Program-made: the position numbers and the translations under genes
The notes under the pieces: model-generated
Database searches by the model: none
Told to the model about the DNA's origin: nothing
Seen by the model: the letters and a program-made list of their open reading frames with translations, nothing else
Assembly (NCBI GenBank): GCA_030145425.1
Contig: JAQYVO010000199.1
Location: 1 to 64,000 of the forward strand
DNA length: 64,000 bases
Source: Chromatiales bacterium
GTDB lineage: Bacteria > Pseudomonadota > Gammaproteobacteria > Chromatiales > Chromatiaceae
Direction: 5' to 3'
Part shown: in pieces, positions 17,239-26,717 of the stretch
Position numbering within the stretch: position 1 is the stretch's first letter
Layout: each line of letters starts with the position of its first letter

Positions 17239-18468
17239 TTAACCCCTGACGACGGAATTGAGGTCCCACATGGGCAGAAAGACACCGAGGGCGAGAATAA
17301 GCACCATTGCGCCTATAGCCATGATGATGATTGGCTCAATGGCGTCGGAAAGGCGTTTCAGTTCGTAGGTCACTTCCCTTTCATAGTGTCCCGCCGTCTC
17401 CATAAGCAATTCGTCTACAGAACCGCTCTCCTCCCCCACCGAGATCATCTGCTGAACCAAGGGGGTGAACAGGCCGGTGGCTGCTGCGGTACGGGATATG
17501 CTGTCACCGCTTTCGATCCCGTCACGCATGCTCAGGATGCGCTCTCCGACGAAGGCGTTGTCGACAACACCTGCGATAATGGTCAGTGATTTGACCAGGG
17601 GCACACCGGATTTCAGTGCCATTGCAAAGGAACGTGCGAACCGGGCGAGAATCGCCTTCAGCAGTATCGGGCCCACCATCGGGATACGCAGAATGGCCCG
17701 CGACCAGAGATACTCTCCTGCCTGGGATTTGATCCAGAAGCGAAAACCCAGGAAACCGCCTACGGCGGCGATCAACAGGAATTGCCACCAACGCAGTGTA
17801 AACTCGGAAATACCCAGAAGGACCAGGGTAGCCCAGGGCAATTCTGCATCAAATTTAGAGAAGGTATCCGCAAAAACGGGAATTACCCAAATGTTTATAA
17901 TGATCATCGCCAGGACAATTGCCGAGATGACGACGAGTGGATAGCGGGTGGCACTCTTGATCTGCTCTCGTGTATTTTTTTCCTGTTCCAGATACCCGGC
18001 CAGGTTGATAAAAACTTCATCCAGCCGGCCCGTGTTCTCCCCCACCCGCACCAGACTGACGAACAGCGGTGGGAAAATATTGGATCTTCTGGCCAGTGCC
18101 GCGTGCAATTCGTGGCCGGCCTGGAGGTCGTCGGTAACGGAACGCAGTGCGTCTGTGAGGCTGGGATTCGGGGTGGTGTCTATCAAAGCCGCCAGGCCGC
18201 GCAGAATAGGCACACCCGCCTTCATCAGCGTGTGCAGCTGCCGGCACAACATGATGAGTTCTTCGAGCTGCACCCGCGGCCGCAGCAGACGGGGCAGGAG
18301 GGTGAACTTAGGCACGGAGACGGATTTTTCTATTGCCGGCTTTATCTCGATGGGTGTCAAATGGCTTTTGAAAAGCTGTTCCGCCACCATCTCGGCGGAC
18401 TCCCCCTCCATGTTGCCGCCGTGCGGTTCACCCCGCCGGTTTCTGGCCGTGTAGCTGAACTGGCTCAT
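17239..18468 (-). CDS. mshG: MSHA biogenesis inner-membrane platform protein MshG (GspF family)
   Basis: Polytopic platform protein of type IV pilus/type II secretion machines, 409 aa. It has two GspF (T2SSF) domains, each with the pattern CRQLHTLMKAGVPILRGL or FARSFAMALKSGVPLVKSL. Hydrophobic segments lie around residues 175-200, 220-245 and 375-400, ending in LGVFLPMWDL, a hallmark C-terminus. It couples the ATPase MshE to pilin assembly. The start is 13 bases after the mshE stop. It is the last msh gene here: mshF and the pilin genes that usually follow are absent. Confidence 0.9.
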   Translation of the reverse strand: MSQFSYTARNRRGEPHGGNMEGESAEMVAEQLFKSHLTPIEIKPAIEKSVSVPKFTLLPRLLRPRVQLEELIMLCRQLHTLMKAGVPILRGLAALIDTTPNPSLTDALRSVTDDLQAGHELHAALARRSNIFPPLFVSLVRVGENTGRLDEVFINLAGYLEQEKNTREQIKSATRYPLVVISAIVLAMIIINIWVIPVFADTFSKFDAELPWATLVLLGISEFTLRWWQFLLIAAVGGFLGFRFWIKSQAGEYLWSRAILRIPMVGPILLKAILARFARSFAMALKSGVPLVKSLTIIAGVVDNAFVGERILSMRDGIESGDSISRTAAATGLFTPLVQQMISVGEESGSVDELLMETAGHYEREVTYELKRLSDAIEPIIIMAIGAMVLILALGVFLPMWDLNSVVRG

Positions 18469-18481
18469 CCGCGATCAGATA

Positions 18482-20242
18482 TCATTGGTCCAGTGAGCTT
18501 TCCGAGTCACCGGTAATGCGTAATACCTCGTCGAGGCTGGTGACGCCTTCCCGCGCATACTGCAGTGCCATCTCGGAAAGCGGCCTGAATTGCTCCGAGG
18601 TCAGGCAGGCCCGCGTAAATCCTTCGAGATCCTCTGTTCGCAGCGCCCTGGACTGACTTTCATCCAGTTCGAGAAGCTCATAGACGCCGATGCGGCCGCT
18701 GTAGCCGGTGTTTCCGCAGCGATGACAGCCTCTGCCCTGCAGAAATTCATTTGGGCCGTCCCCTTTCCTTGTAATTCTCTCCAACCAGGCTTTCTGCTGA
18801 TCGCTCAACTCCACAGGTTCGGAACAGTCGGCGCACAGACACCTCACAAGGCGTTGGGCGACAATGGCCAGCAGGGACGAGGCCACCAGATAACCCGGTA
18901 CACCCATATCCAGCAGTCGGCTCACCGTTCCCACGGCGCTGTTGGTGTGCAGCGTTGACATCACGAAATGTCCCGTTATGGCGGCGCGCAATCCGATCTG
19001 CGCTGTTTCCAGATCGCGCATCTCGCCCACGAGCAGAATATCCGGATCTTGCCGAAGTGCTGTTCGCAGCACCCGCGCAAAGCTCAAGCCGATTTGTTCG
19101 TGAATCTGAACCTGATTGATCCGGGGCAGGCGGTACTCGACCGGATCTTCGACCGTGATGATCTTCTTCTCCGATGAATTGAGTTCGTTCAGTGCGGCAT
19201 AAAGTGTGGTTGTCTTACCGCTGCCGGTAGGGCCGGTGACAAGCACCAGGCCGTGTGGCCGATGGGTCAGCCTCCTCAGATTTTCCAGCATGTCGGTGCG
19301 GATACCGAGTTCGTCAAGGCTCAGAATTCCCGAACTCTGATCCAGCAGACGCATCACCAGTGATTCACCATGCTGAACCGGCATGGTGGAAAGACGCACA
19401 TCAACACTGTGGGTCCCCACCTTGATCTGAAACCGGCCGTCCTGGGGAAGACGTTTTTCAGATATGTCCAGATTGGCAAGCAATTTCAGACGCTGCACCA
19501 ATGCCGGTGCAATGCGGCTTTCGTTCACCACCTGCTCCGTCAGCACCCCGTCGATACGCTGACGGATACGCAGCAGCTGCTCTTCGGGTTCGATATGGAT
19601 ATCGGAGGCCTTTACATGCAGCGCATCTTCAAACAGGTTTTGCAGCAGTCGAATGACCGGCGCGTCACCCGCATCCACTGTCTCTATGATTCGATCGAGG
19701 TCCAGATCCCCCTGGGCGAGATCCTCGTGCAGCTCACCCGCAAGGGCACTCAGCTCATCGTTGCCGCGGTACACACGCCCCAGCTGGGCAAGCAGATCGC
19801 TCTCCCTGACCACGGCCTGGCGCACCCGCTTCTTGAGGATACGGCCCAGTTCATCGAAGGCAAACAGATCCGTGGGATCAGCCATACCCACCAGAACGTC
19901 CCGTTCCCACTGTTCAAGAACGATGGCACGATAGCGACGCGCCATGGTTTCCGGCAACAAATTCACAGCCTCGGGATTGAACTGGTAAGACTTGATGTCT
20001 ACAAAGGGAATCTGCAGCTGCTGTGACAGAAAATCTAACAGCTGTCGCTCCTTGATGTAACCCAGCTCTATAAGCGTTTGTCCAAGCTTGTGTCCGGAGC
20101 TTTTCTGGGCCGTCAGTGCTGTCTGCAGTTGCGACTCGGAAATGACCCGATTCTGCACCAGCAGATCACCGATACGAACCTTCTTTCGGCCTCGCGCCCC
20201 CCCCGAAGCCAAATCAGGCTTTGTCACCCGGCCGCTTATCAT
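18482..20242 (-). CDS. mshE: MSHA assembly ATPase MshE (GspE/PilB family)
   Basis: Cytoplasmic hexameric motor for pilus extension, 586 aa. The N-terminal GspE-N (T2SSE_N) domain over about residues 20-160 (LGQTLIELGYIKERQLLDFLSQQ) is the type known in Vibrio MshE to bind cyclic di-GMP. The ATPase core has Walker A GPTGSGKTTT (about residue 334), an Asp box (LLVGEMRDLETAQIGLRAA) and a His box (GHFVMSTLHTNSA). A tetracysteine zinc motif CLCADC ... CHRCGNTGYSGR follows. The start overlaps the mshN stop by 4 bases. Its possible c-di-GMP control links to the PilZ gene at 41077. Confidence 0.92.
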   Translation of the reverse strand: MISGRVTKPDLASGGARGRKKVRIGDLLVQNRVISESQLQTALTAQKSSGHKLGQTLIELGYIKERQLLDFLSQQLQIPFVDIKSYQFNPEAVNLLPETMARRYRAIVLEQWERDVLVGMADPTDLFAFDELGRILKKRVRQAVVRESDLLAQLGRVYRGNDELSALAGELHEDLAQGDLDLDRIIETVDAGDAPVIRLLQNLFEDALHVKASDIHIEPEEQLLRIRQRIDGVLTEQVVNESRIAPALVQRLKLLANLDISEKRLPQDGRFQIKVGTHSVDVRLSTMPVQHGESLVMRLLDQSSGILSLDELGIRTDMLENLRRLTHRPHGLVLVTGPTGSGKTTTLYAALNELNSSEKKIITVEDPVEYRLPRINQVQIHEQIGLSFARVLRTALRQDPDILLVGEMRDLETAQIGLRAAITGHFVMSTLHTNSAVGTVSRLLDMGVPGYLVASSLLAIVAQRLVRCLCADCSEPVELSDQQKAWLERITRKGDGPNEFLQGRGCHRCGNTGYSGRIGVYELLELDESQSRALRTEDLEGFTRACLTSEQFRPLSEMALQYAREGVTSLDEVLRITGDSESSLDQ

Positions 20243-21456
20243 CTTCCGCTCAGCGCCATGACGCGCTGCCTCGCATAGTCGTAAACCGCGACCGGAAGCC
20301 CCCCCAGTGCGAGGGCTCTTCGAAATGCCTCCAGGGATCGCACCTCATCATTGGCCGCATCCAGCGCGAAAGCGAGCCCGGCCCAGTAGCCGGCGGATGT
20401 TCTGTCCTGTTCCAACAACCGGGCGTATACCGCCTGTGCTTTCAGAAAGTCCCCCTCTTGCTGGTATACGACCCCAAGCATCGACAAGAGTACCTGATCG
20501 CCTTCTCTGCCGTGCAGATGGACTTCCAACAGGGAACGGGCCGACCCGGTATCACCTTCTTCCAGGAGAATCCTCGCCTGGAGCCCGACAAAAGGCGGGT
20601 GATCCGGCATCAGTTCCCTGCCCTGCTGCAGCAGCGCCGTCGCCTCCACATAGCGTTTGCCTCGAATCAACAAGGTGGCCAGTGATTCGCGCACGTCTGC
20701 GGCATCCGGGTGTATCTTCAACTCACGCCAAAGGACCGCCTCGGCTTCCGCCAAACGACCCTCCGAGACGTATTGCCGGACTCTTTCGAGAACCGACACA
20801 TCGATTTCTTCTGTTTCTTTATGCTCGCTTTTCAAGGCCGCGGTCGCTGTGTTTATCTCCCTGGGCTCCGGTGCAGCCTGGGCAGGCTCATCGGTTATGA
20901 TGAGCGGAAGGTAACTGGTATCTTCGGCATCCGCGGACGGCTTCCTATCGACGATAGGTTGCTCCGGCTCTTCCGCCGGCGCTTCAGCCGTCAGTCCCTT
21001 ATTCGATGTCTGGGTCTGTGACGCCCCCACCCGGATCGCCGACTGGCTGCTTTCCGAAGCCGGCATCGGTACCGGAACACTCGTTTGCGGGACCTCTGAG
21101 ACGGATATATCCTTATCGTCCGCTATTCGGGGCAGCGTGATACCCGGGATTTCCTGGCTTGGAGCGTCGGGCTCTGCCGGTCGCAGGGGCACCCCTGCCG
21201 GACGCTTGACGGGTTCCTTCTCCAGGATTGGTATAGCGGTGGCCAATTCATCCGCCGGGACGGATTGCCCCTGATTACTTGTGAAATACCAGACCAGACC
21301 GGCCCCGACAATCAGGCAGATGACAGCAACGGCCACTGTCGGAACCCAGGGAAACGGGCGTCCCGGCGGTGGGGGCAAATTGATCTCGTGTATCTGAGCG
21401 GTCTTCTGTTCCTGACGCTCATCGAGATCCCGCAGCATCTGGTTGATCAGACTCAT
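20239..21456 (-). CDS. mshN: MSHA biogenesis protein MshN (TPR)
   Basis: Inner-membrane-anchored tetratricopeptide protein, about 405 aa. It begins MSLINQMLRDLDERQ, the usual MshN N-terminus, followed by a transmembrane helix (about residues 38-62), a long low-complexity Pro/Ser/Glu linker, and a C-terminal block of TPR repeats (about residues 215-405). The start is fixed by an ATGA overlap with the mshM stop at 21453-21456. An 8-residue upstream extension is open but ignores this junction. Its role in pilus assembly is inferred from gene order. Confidence 0.85.
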   Translation of the reverse strand: MSLINQMLRDLDERQEQKTAQIHEINLPPPPGRPFPWVPTVAVAVICLIVGAGLVWYFTSNQGQSVPADELATAIPILEKEPVKRPAGVPLRPAEPDAPSQEIPGITLPRIADDKDISVSEVPQTSVPVPMPASESSQSAIRVGASQTQTSNKGLTAEAPAEEPEQPIVDRKPSADAEDTSYLPLIITDEPAQAAPEPREINTATAALKSEHKETEEIDVSVLERVRQYVSEGRLAEAEAVLWRELKIHPDAADVRESLATLLIRGKRYVEATALLQQGRELMPDHPPFVGLQARILLEEGDTGSARSLLEVHLHGREGDQVLLSMLGVVYQQEGDFLKAQAVYARLLEQDRTSAGYWAGLAFALDAANDEVRSLEAFRRALALGGLPVAVYDYARQRVMALSGR

Positions 21457-22364
21457 AGACCGATACCGGGAATCAAACAAGCCCAGGCGGCCATGGATAC
21501 CGTGAATTTCCGCGGATTGAAAAGTAATGAATGGAGGGGACGCATCCTAGACTTGGCCCCTTCTGTATCCCGGATTGCACGCAACACCAGACGCCGCTTA
21601 ACCCTTTGCGTTCCTTCTCCATAGGCAGCGAGCAGCGCCTTGTGGGCGATGATGTTCATCAATCTGGGCACACCACCGCTGCCCCGATGCAGCGCCGCCA
21701 CGGCCCGTCTGTGAAAGACACCCGATCCCTCATAACCCGCTATGCGAAGCCGATGGCTCAGATATCCATCCGCCCCTGCCCGGGACATGGGCTTGAGTTT
21801 GTGGGAAAAGGTGATCCGCTGTCTCAACTGGCGAGATGAAGGTCGATCGAGCCTAACATCGAGTTCGGGTTGCCCAAACAGGACCACATGCAAAAGTTTG
21901 GTCTTTTCCGTTTCCAGGTTGGTAAAGAGGCGAATGGCCTCGAGACTTTCATCCGGCAAAGCCTGGGCCTCGTCGATAAGCAGCACCACCTGTTTGCGTT
22001 CATAGCGCAGCCTTATCAACTCTTCATTGATAAGCTGCAGTATCCGGTGTTCTGGGGTAGCGGGATCATGGGCGATCCCAAGCTCATCCGCCAGCATGTG
22101 GCGAAGCTCCCTGGGTCCGAGGATCGGGTTGGGAATATAGGCGGTGACAAGGCCCCGATCAGACAGAAGGTTGAGCAGCTTGCGGCAGATCAAGGATTTT
22201 CCTATACCTACCTCGCCGGTGACCTTGATGAACCCTTCATTCATCTCCAATGCCACCAAAAGCATGTTGAGCGCTTCCTGGTGATCCGGGTATCGATAGA
22301 AATAGCTGGTGTCCGGAGTCAGGCTGAAAGGCAGCTCCTTCAGACCGAAGTGCTGTTGATACAT
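21453..22364 (-). CDS. mshM: MSHA biogenesis ATPase MshM (ExeA-like AAA)
   Basis: AAA-type ATPase of 303 aa, homologous to ExeA/GspA. It opens with YQQHFGLKELPFSLTPDTSYFY, the classic family signature. Walker A is GEVGIGKS (about residue 47) and Walker B is VVLLIDEAQALP. A GVPRLMNIIAHKALLAAY sensor region and a short hydrophobic C-terminus follow. It is thought to help peptidoglycan remodelling or secretin assembly. It lies 5 bases after mshL and overlaps mshN. Confidence 0.9.
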   Translation of the reverse strand: MYQQHFGLKELPFSLTPDTSYFYRYPDHQEALNMLLVALEMNEGFIKVTGEVGIGKSLICRKLLNLLSDRGLVTAYIPNPILGPRELRHMLADELGIAHDPATPEHRILQLINEELIRLRYERKQVVLLIDEAQALPDESLEAIRLFTNLETEKTKLLHVVLFGQPELDVRLDRPSSRQLRQRITFSHKLKPMSRAGADGYLSHRLRIAGYEGSGVFHRRAVAALHRGSGGVPRLMNIIAHKALLAAYGEGTQRVKRRLVLRAIRDTEGAKSRMRPLHSLLFNPRKFTVSMAAWACLIPGIGL

Positions 22365-22369
22365 ATCGC

Positions 22370-24136
22370 TCAGAGCCTCTTCTCGCCGAGGTTGCCGAAG
22401 ACATCCGGTCTTCCACCGAAATGGAATCCTCTGTCGAGATTACGTATGCGATCGTTTGACTCGGTGAGATTGCTCTTCCAGGTATCTGAATTGTCCACAA
22501 CCGTGGGCCGCAACAGGATCACCAGCTCACTCTTGATCGCTCCCTGCTGAGTGTGTCTGAACAATGCGCCAACACCGGGCAGGTCACCCAGCCAGGGCGT
22601 GGATGCGATCTTCTCGCTGCGGGCATCCTGCATCAGGCCGCCGATCACCACCAGCTGGCCGCTGTTGGCATACACGATGCTGTCTGACTCCCGGACCGTG
22701 CTTCTGGCAAGCGGCAGGATGACCTTGTTCTCTCCGAGATCTATCTCCTTTTGCTGATCCTGCACATCACTGACGGTCGGATGGATATGCAGGGTAACCC
22801 GGCCTTCGGCATCTATCTGGGGAGTGACGTCCAGTGCGATACCCGAGAAGAACGGCGTCAGTTCGATATCGTTTGATACCCTGTTGCTGGCACCCGCCAC
22901 GCTGTCGTAATTGTCACTGGAGACATCGGTAACGAAAAATTCGTCAGTGCCGACCTTGATCACCGCCTTCTGATTATTCACCGTTGAAATGCGCGGGCTG
23001 GAAAGCACCTGCACATTACCCTGCAGGCCCAGGAGCTCGATGAACGCCATGAAATTCCCTGTGTTCATTACCGCCCCGAAAAAGCCGCCGAAGGCCTTGA
23101 AGTCCACGAAATCCAGGGGCGGTGGTGCCTTTGGATCCGTGATTCCGCCGGTTGGTATATCCTTCCTGCCCCGGGTATCACCAAAGATGTTACCGCCGTT
23201 GGATTGTCCCAGACCGAGCTTGTTCCCGTTGACGGAGATCATCTTGGCCCAGTTGATACCGGCCTCATAGCCGTCATTGAGCTCCACTTCCAGTATCTTG
23301 GCTTCGAGTATCACCTGGCGGTGCATGATGTTGTCGGTGGCCCGCAGGTAATCCTCCACCTCGCGTATCTCAGCGGGCATGGCGCGTATGACGACGACCC
23401 CGGACTGAGGCATTACCACCACGGCCCGGCCCTCTCCCTGACCTACCAGGGCATTGAGTGCCACCGTGAGTTCACCCCAGAAGTCAGACGTCGATTCTGT
23501 GTTTATCTGGCTGCCGGATATCAGCCCGTCGCTTGCGCCGCTTTGATCGTTGCTGCTGCTTCCGCTACTACCGCTGTTTACATCCGATATCTGCCCCGAG
23601 CTGACGCGTGTATGGGACCGGCCGACACGCTGCAGATTGAGGTAGTTGACCTGAAAAATCCGCGACTGCAGCCTGGCCGGCATGACCTGATAACCACTGC
23701 GGGAGCTGCGGAATTCATAGCCGTAAACCTGTTGAAGCATCTCCATCACTTCCGGGATGGTGACATTTTTCAGGCTAAGTGAAATGTTGCCCGTCACCGT
23801 CGGATGAACAACCATGTTGTAGGGCGTTCCATCCACCAGGCCCATGAAGAACTCCCGGGCCGGGGTTTCCGTCACATTGATGTCAAAGCGAGTCTCGCGT
23901 CGGCTGGCCGCACCGGCGGCGCCAAGCTCCATCGGCGGTAGAAGAGCGCTGCTTACCGCGGGCGGCGGCAGCGTTGGGGCAGCCGGGGCGCTCGCCTGGG
24001 GTTCAGGGTCCAACGCCTCCTCCATGGCCGATATGGTTCCCCCGTCCTTCGGCTCCATGCTGCTGCAGCCGGTCAGGACCATCAACGCCATGAAGGCGCT
24101 AAGCAGCCAGGGGACATTTGTGCCAATCCTTCTCAT
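22370..24136 (-). CDS. mshL: MSHA pilus secretin MshL (lipoprotein)
   Basis: Outer-membrane secretin pore for the pilus, 588 aa. A signal peptide ends at lipobox VLTGCSS (Cys about residue 24). A Pro/Ala linker precedes the N-domain, which includes NVTETPAREFFMGLVDGTPYNMVVHP and a secretin-and-TonB short domain (about residues 80-150). A Ser/Gly-rich stretch (about residues 188-205) follows. The secretin domain (about residues 330-560) ends with GGLMQDARSEKIASTPWLGDLPG, the family signature. Its ATG overlaps the mshK stop by 4 bases. Confidence 0.92.
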   Translation of the reverse strand: MRRIGTNVPWLLSAFMALMVLTGCSSMEPKDGGTISAMEEALDPEPQASAPAAPTLPPPAVSSALLPPMELGAAGAASRRETRFDINVTETPAREFFMGLVDGTPYNMVVHPTVTGNISLSLKNVTIPEVMEMLQQVYGYEFRSSRSGYQVMPARLQSRIFQVNYLNLQRVGRSHTRVSSGQISDVNSGSSGSSSNDQSGASDGLISGSQINTESTSDFWGELTVALNALVGQGEGRAVVVMPQSGVVVIRAMPAEIREVEDYLRATDNIMHRQVILEAKILEVELNDGYEAGINWAKMISVNGNKLGLGQSNGGNIFGDTRGRKDIPTGGITDPKAPPPLDFVDFKAFGGFFGAVMNTGNFMAFIELLGLQGNVQVLSSPRISTVNNQKAVIKVGTDEFFVTDVSSDNYDSVAGASNRVSNDIELTPFFSGIALDVTPQIDAEGRVTLHIHPTVSDVQDQQKEIDLGENKVILPLARSTVRESDSIVYANSGQLVVIGGLMQDARSEKIASTPWLGDLPGVGALFRHTQQGAIKSELVILLRPTVVDNSDTWKSNLTESNDRIRNLDRGFHFGGRPDVFGNLGEKRL

Positions 24137-24504
24137 TTTTCTTTACTCGTATATTCTGCAGCGGTCTTGACCTGTATTGGCAACAGTTCGACTACGAAGA
24201 GGCTTCCATCCCGTTCCAACTCGACATCCAGTGTGTTCACTTTCAGAACTGTCGCACCGCCAACCTGGTCTCCCGCCTTGACGCGACTACCGTTGATGAC
24301 GGCGATGTTATCCTGCGGCCCGGAAATGATCATGGTGAGCCTGTGGGACATTATGTTTTCGGGCGAAGAAGCCTGAAGCTGGTTATCCTGCAAGTGCCAC
24401 GCGGGCCGTGTAGGATCCTGCAGTTCCAGTGCCCAGGCGCAACCGGCGGTATAAAAAAACAGGATAAGGACGACACAATAACTATGCACTGACCCACCCC
24501 TCAT
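24133..24504 (-). CDS. mshK: MSHA biogenesis protein MshK-like
   Basis: Small exported protein of at most 123 aa. A hydrophobic signal (about residues 7-25) is followed by ELQDPTRPAW, a motif typical of MshK/GspB-like periplasmic partners. A short domain then has INGSRVKAGDQVGGATVLKVN, as in type II secretion C-like modules. Two starts are possible. ATG 24504 overlaps mshJ by 23 bases and supplies an Arg to the leader but lacks a ribosome site. GTG 24489 has AGGGG upstream and overlaps mshJ by 8 bases. Placement between mshJ and mshL supports the name. Confidence 0.72.
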   Translation of the reverse strand: MRGGSVHSYCVVLILFFYTAGCAWALELQDPTRPAWHLQDNQLQASSPENIMSHRLTMIISGPQDNIAVINGSRVKAGDQVGGATVLKVNTLDVELERDGSLFVVELLPIQVKTAAEYTSKEK

Positions 24505-25168
24505 CGAAACTCAGGGTGTGGAGCCATATCTGTACCCTGGCCTTGGGATATTCCATAACCCGGAATTCCACACCGTCCCAGAAAAACTTCCACGGCAGAG
24601 CTTCCAGGTTTTCCAGGTAGTTCAGGGTTGAAAAATAGTCACCTTCGAACTCGACCAGAAAGCCATGGCGATATAGGCTCAGCTGCGGGCGTGCCACGAC
24701 ATCCTTATCCACCTTGTCATCTGATTGCGGCTCGGTGAGCGATTCAGTCTTGAGTTTTTCCAGTCTGACCAGTCGCAGGTTGCCGTTACGCTCAAGCATA
24801 TCTTCGAGAAATCTGACCATTTCCGAGGGATCGATCAAGGCCCCCGCAGCTTCCCGGATCCGCCATTCCATGGTGTCGAGTTCAGTCTGAAGGCTATCGA
24901 GCTGCCTGCGCAGGCCTTTATTGGGATCGAAGCGGGAACGATCCACGGCACCTTCGAGTTGCAACTTGATGGATGCCAGTTTCTCTTCTTCTACCGCTAT
25001 TTGACTGCCCAGCATCTCCTGCTCGGTACGTAGCGGCCCCCAAAACCAGTTGGTCCATCCCAACTGCAGCATTACCAACAGCGAGATCAAGACCAGGATC
25101 CGTTCCCTCAGCGACAAGATGTTGAACCTGGCGGTGACGTCTTTGATCCTTTTCAGCAGGTCTTTCAC
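24482..25168 (-). CDS. mshJ: MSHA biogenesis protein MshJ (PilO/GspM-like)
   Basis: Bitopic inner-membrane protein of 228 aa. One transmembrane helix lies at about residues 24-44 (LVLISLLVMLQLGWTNWFWGP). A coiled coil (about residues 45-95) and a small periplasmic ferredoxin-like domain ending in VRVQIWLHTLSFDEGWVSA follow. This is the PilO/GspM architecture that aligns the inner-membrane platform with the secretin. It overlaps both neighbours by a few bases, indicating tight coupling. Confidence 0.83.
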   Translation of the reverse strand: MKDLLKRIKDVTARFNILSLRERILVLISLLVMLQLGWTNWFWGPLRTEQEMLGSQIAVEEEKLASIKLQLEGAVDRSRFDPNKGLRRQLDSLQTELDTMEWRIREAAGALIDPSEMVRFLEDMLERNGNLRLVRLEKLKTESLTEPQSDDKVDKDVVARPQLSLYRHGFLVEFEGDYFSTLNYLENLEALPWKFFWDGVEFRVMEYPKARVQIWLHTLSFDEGWVSA

Positions 25169-25782
25169 TGCTTCTGCCCCTCAGCCGATGTCAACAGCAA
25201 AAACCGGATCGCCCCGGTGCCCTCATCCTGTCGGTTCATTCTGACCACGCGAAAAGCTTTGCCTGCGAATGCCGGTTCATCGTGAAGTTTCGTAAGCAGC
25301 TTGGGGACCAACTCCGGCTGAAGTACGCTGCCCTCAAGCTCAAGCAAGGCTCCCCCTTCGCTGACCTTGATATCCCGAAACCACATTCCGGGTAAAACCT
25401 GGCGTCCCAACCCCTCGAGGTAATCCGAAAAACCCACATGATTTCCCGTGGCCTGGGAAGTCAGCTTATCGAGCAGGTCCTTCCTGGTTTTCTGTGTGTC
25501 ACCCAACTGTTGGATCTTGTTCTCGAGTTCCTGGTCGGTATCCGGTGCAACGAGCTGATCATCCATACCGCCCGCCTGTTGCACCAAGTAGGCACTACGT
25601 GCTTCAACGGTCTTTAATAGTTCCTGAATCTGTTGATTCTGCCACCAGGCATAACTGTAAATGCCGGACATGCCCAGCAAGGCCGCCAGGATAACCAGCA
25701 TCAGCATATTGACCGAGAAGGCCACGTGCTCCTTGCGGAACATGGGTTGAAACAGGTTTACCTGCTGTGCCACCCTGTTCAT
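25165..25782 (-). CDS. MSHA biogenesis protein MshI2 (PilN-like)
   Basis: About 205 aa. It starts MNRVAQQVNLFQPMFRKE, matching the cytoplasmic NLF/NLLP tail of PilN proteins that docks on PilM. A transmembrane helix (about residues 22-45), a coiled coil and a compact periplasmic domain follow. I set the start at ATG 25782 because it overlaps the mshI stop as ATGA. The open frame extends 13 residues further but would run into mshI. It partners MshI (PilM-like) and MshJ (PilO-like). Confidence 0.85.
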   Translation of the reverse strand: MNRVAQQVNLFQPMFRKEHVAFSVNMLMLVILAALLGMSGIYSYAWWQNQQIQELLKTVEARSAYLVQQAGGMDDQLVAPDTDQELENKIQQLGDTQKTRKDLLDKLTSQATGNHVGFSDYLEGLGRQVLPGMWFRDIKVSEGGALLELEGSVLQPELVPKLLTKLHDEPAFAGKAFRVVRMNRQDEGTGAIRFLLLTSAEGQKQ

Positions 25783-26717
25783 ACGCCCGGCCTCATCGCC
25801 GCACCCAATGCAGGTACGCAAATATTCAGCTGTTCGGGAGATACGGCACCCAGACCCTCAATCTGGCGTCCGACCATCATGGGTTCCACATGGGCGGCCA
25901 GATTCTGGCTCGCATACTCGATGAGCTGGTCCCGGTGCTCCTCCGGGCCGATGATAGAGAGCGCGGAAACAGGGCCCTTGCCGAACTCACTCTCGTGGTA
26001 ATCCAGGGAGCGCTGCAGTTCCAGGATCAGGGAATCCATCAACTCATCGAGTCCGTATCCTCCCTGCTCCTGGAAGTCCCGGGCGCCGATCTCTATTCTG
26101 CGATTGAGGTAGAGCGTGGATTCCTGGGCGATCTCAATTATTCCGTAGTCGGGTGCCAGATAGAGCAGTGCCTGAACCCCACCGCTCTCCGTGTTTTCGT
26201 ACCAGGAGAGAAGATTGCGCAAAGACAACTCGGTAATGTCGATGGCACAAAGGTTGAGGTCGGCCTCATGGAACTGATCCGCGATACTCTGGATGATAGA
26301 TTTTCGAACGGCTACGACAAACATGGTCTGGGGGGCACCGGCACGTCGTGTCTGGGGCAAAGCGAAGATATCCAGAACCGCATCATCTATGTGGAAATCT
26401 ATGAGGTCCTTGATGCGCCAGCGGACAGCGAGGCGCAGTTCTTCGGGCTCAACTTCGGGGGCCTCTATCTGCAACAGGGTGTAGTAATCGGGCTCCAGGG
26501 CCACTACCACCGGCGTCTTTTTCAGTTTTAGTTTTCGTGCCAGCTGTGCAAGCTGCTGCCCACGGGCAACTTCGCCGTCCGCCTCATGGAAGCTGCAACT
26601 GACCAGCTGGGGTAACCGGGAACCGCTACGTTGAAGATTGACGACGGAAATTCCCGTATGGTGGAACCCCATCCCAATTTGCTGCCCGTTGCCCGATTTC
26701 TGCCGGAACCATGGCAT
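25779..26717 (-). CDS. mshI: MSHA biogenesis protein MshI (PilM-like)
   Basis: Actin-fold (PilM/GspL-like) protein of 312 aa expected at the cytoplasmic face of the pilus machine. Visible features are VSCSFHEADGEVARGQQLAQL, VVVALEPDYYTLLQIEAPEVEPEELRLAVRWRIKDLIDF (typical of PilM/MshI) and DITELSLRNLL. The nucleotide-binding pocket is not clear by eye. First gene of the cluster; about 320 bases of AT-rich DNA separate it from divergent htpX. Confidence 0.85.
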   Translation of the reverse strand: MPWFRQKSGNGQQIGMGFHHTGISVVNLQRSGSRLPQLVSCSFHEADGEVARGQQLAQLARKLKLKKTPVVVALEPDYYTLLQIEAPEVEPEELRLAVRWRIKDLIDFHIDDAVLDIFALPQTRRAGAPQTMFVVAVRKSIIQSIADQFHEADLNLCAIDITELSLRNLLSWYENTESGGVQALLYLAPDYGIIEIAQESTLYLNRRIEIGARDFQEQGGYGLDELMDSLILELQRSLDYHESEFGKGPVSALSIIGPEEHRDQLIEYASQNLAAHVEPMMVGRQIEGLGAVSPEQLNICVPALGAAMRPGV

